Source of the DNA: Vogesella urethralis
Lineage (GTDB): Bacteria; Pseudomonadota; Gammaproteobacteria; Burkholderiales; Chromobacteriaceae
DNA: 64,000 nucleotides
Direction: 5' to 3'
Assembly (NCBI RefSeq): GCF_007644045.2
Contig: NZ_VMDW02000098.1
Span: 1 to 64,000 of the forward strand
A program made the translations under genes and the position numbers. Below, piece by piece: positions 63,199 through 64,000 of the stretch. The notes under the pieces were generated by a model, which saw only the letters and a list, made by a program, of their open reading frames with translations, was not told the DNA's origin and did no database searches. Each line of letters begins with the position of its first letter. The first letter of the stretch is position 1.

Positions 63199-64000
63199 AT
63201 GAGTCTGCATCCCGTACTGCACGCTGTTACCCAGCGCATCATCGAACGCAGCCGCGACACCCGCGCGGCCTACCTGGCGACGGCCCGCGCTGCGATGCGC
63301 CAGGGCAAGGTCGAGCGTTCCCAGCTGTCCTGTACCAACCTGGCCCACGCGTTCGCCGCCATGCCGGACGGGATCAAGATCCACCTGAAAGAGGCGGCCC
63401 GCCCCAACCTGGCCATCGTGTCCGCTTACAACGACATGTTGTCGGCGCACCAGCCGCTGGAAACCTTCCCCGCCATCATCAAGGCCGAGGCCTTGAAAGT
63501 GGGCGCTACCGCCCAGTTTGCCGGCGGCGTGCCGGCGATGTGCGACGGCGTGACCCAGGGCTTCGAGGGCATGGAGCTCAGTTTGTTCTCGCGCGACGTG
63601 ATTGCCATGAGCACCGCCATCGCGCTGAGCCACCAGATGTTCGACGCCGCGCTGTACCTGGGCGTGTGCGACAAGATCGTGCCCGGCCTGTTGATCGGCG
63701 CGCTGGCTTTCGGCCACCTGCCGGCGGTGTTTGTACCGGCCGGCCCGATGACCACCGGCATCGCCAACGACGAAAAAGCCAAGGTGCGCCAGCTGTACGC
63801 CGAAGGCAAGGTTGGCCGCGACGCGCTGCTGGAGTCCGAAATGGCCTCCTATCACGGCCCGGGCACCTGCACCTTCTACGGCACCGCCAACAGTAACCAG
63901 ATGCTGATGGAAGTGATGGGCCTGCACCTGCCGGGCGCCGCCTTCGTCAACCCGAATACCCCGCTGCGCGACGCGCTGACGCGCCGCGCCGCCCGTGTGG
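63199..64000 (+). CDS. edd: 6-phosphogluconate dehydratase, 5' part
   Basis: The first 267 codons of Edd; the gene runs off the window. It makes 2-keto-3-deoxy-6-phosphogluconate, the HexR effector. [101 protein letters not shown] and [27 protein letters not shown] are diagnostic for the dihydroxyacid/phosphogluconate dehydratase family and Edd in particular; the Cys in MCDGVTQG and in GTC are iron-sulfur ligands. Start by family alignment; Shine-Dalgarno weak. eda is expected next. Confidence 0.95.
   Translation, partial: MSLHPVLHAVTQRIIERSRDTRAAYLATARAAMRQGKVERSQLSCTNLAHAFAAMPDGIKIHLKEAARPNLAIVSAYNDMLSAHQPLETFPAIIKAEALKVGATAQFAGGVPAMCDGVTQGFEGMELSLFSRDVIAMSTAIALSHQMFDAALYLGVCDKIVPGLLIGALAFGHLPAVFVPAGPMTTGIANDEKAKVRQLYAEGKVGRDALLESEMASYHGPGTCTFYGTANSNQMLMEVMGLHLPGAAFVNPNTPLRDALTRRAARV

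Overview
The window is a GC-rich (roughly 63-65 %), densely coded bacterial chromosome segment with about 61 protein genes, two structural RNAs and no mobile element, CRISPR array, tRNA or rRNA that I can see. Gene order and content point to a betaproteobacterium of the order Neisseriales, most likely the Chromobacteriaceae side (Chromobacterium/Vogesella-like). The clues are a dihydrolipoamide dehydrogenase carrying its own lipoyl domain behind aceE-aceF, dusB-fis, zapA-6S RNA-fau, and a HexR-controlled Entner-Doudoroff cluster. This placement is inferred from memory of families, not from a database search.

Layout. 1-5.8 kb: cobalamin acquisition (two tandem TonB-dependent receptors with an identical 5' end, an adenosylcobalamin riboswitch, cobU, btuF). 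5.8-8.8 kb: zapB-like, zapA, 6S RNA, fau, an EVE-domain protein and a TauE/SafE permease. 8.9-13.2 kb: leuS-lptE-holA. 13.2-18.8 kb, minus strand: lytic transglycosylase, YcnI-like copper protein, rlmH-rsfS-nadD-carbonic anhydrase, GNAT and DUF2804 protein. 19-27.8 kb: BigR/SqrR-like ArsR regulator, bepA-like protease, then the pyruvate dehydrogenase operon aceE-aceF-lpd. 28-32 kb: TetR regulator with an HlyD-ABC exporter. 32-37.5 kb: EAL phosphodiesterase, trxC, small phosphatase, a TetR/hydrolase divergent pair with paired operators, orphan FliB and a VOC protein. 37.7-46.6 kb: tamA-tamB and a large Cache-PAS-GGDEF-EAL protein. 46.7-52.3 kb: RNase P RNA, dusB-fis, purH, pagP, purD. 52.5-57 kb: a tiny Trp/Arg-rich ORF, two paralogous solute-binding proteins, a TsaC-type protein, lone tolQ, a nucleosidase and a YgjP-type metallopeptidase. 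57-64 kb: pgi-hexR-glk-pgl-zwf (minus strand) diverging from edd (plus strand, cut by the window end), with a HexR-type palindrome at each promoter.

The most notable signal is not a gene. The 9-mer GTTGGCCGC occurs about 60 times by eye on the two strands (about one per kb, against one or two expected from composition), with an extended consensus near AAGGTTGGCCGCAA. It sits inside genes and between them, several times as inverted pairs that form terminator-like hairpins. This is how DNA uptake sequences of Neisseria and Haemophilus behave, but the sequence is unlike the GTCTGAA-core Neisseria dialects. I regard it as a candidate undescribed uptake-sequence-like (or other genome-wide architecture) motif.
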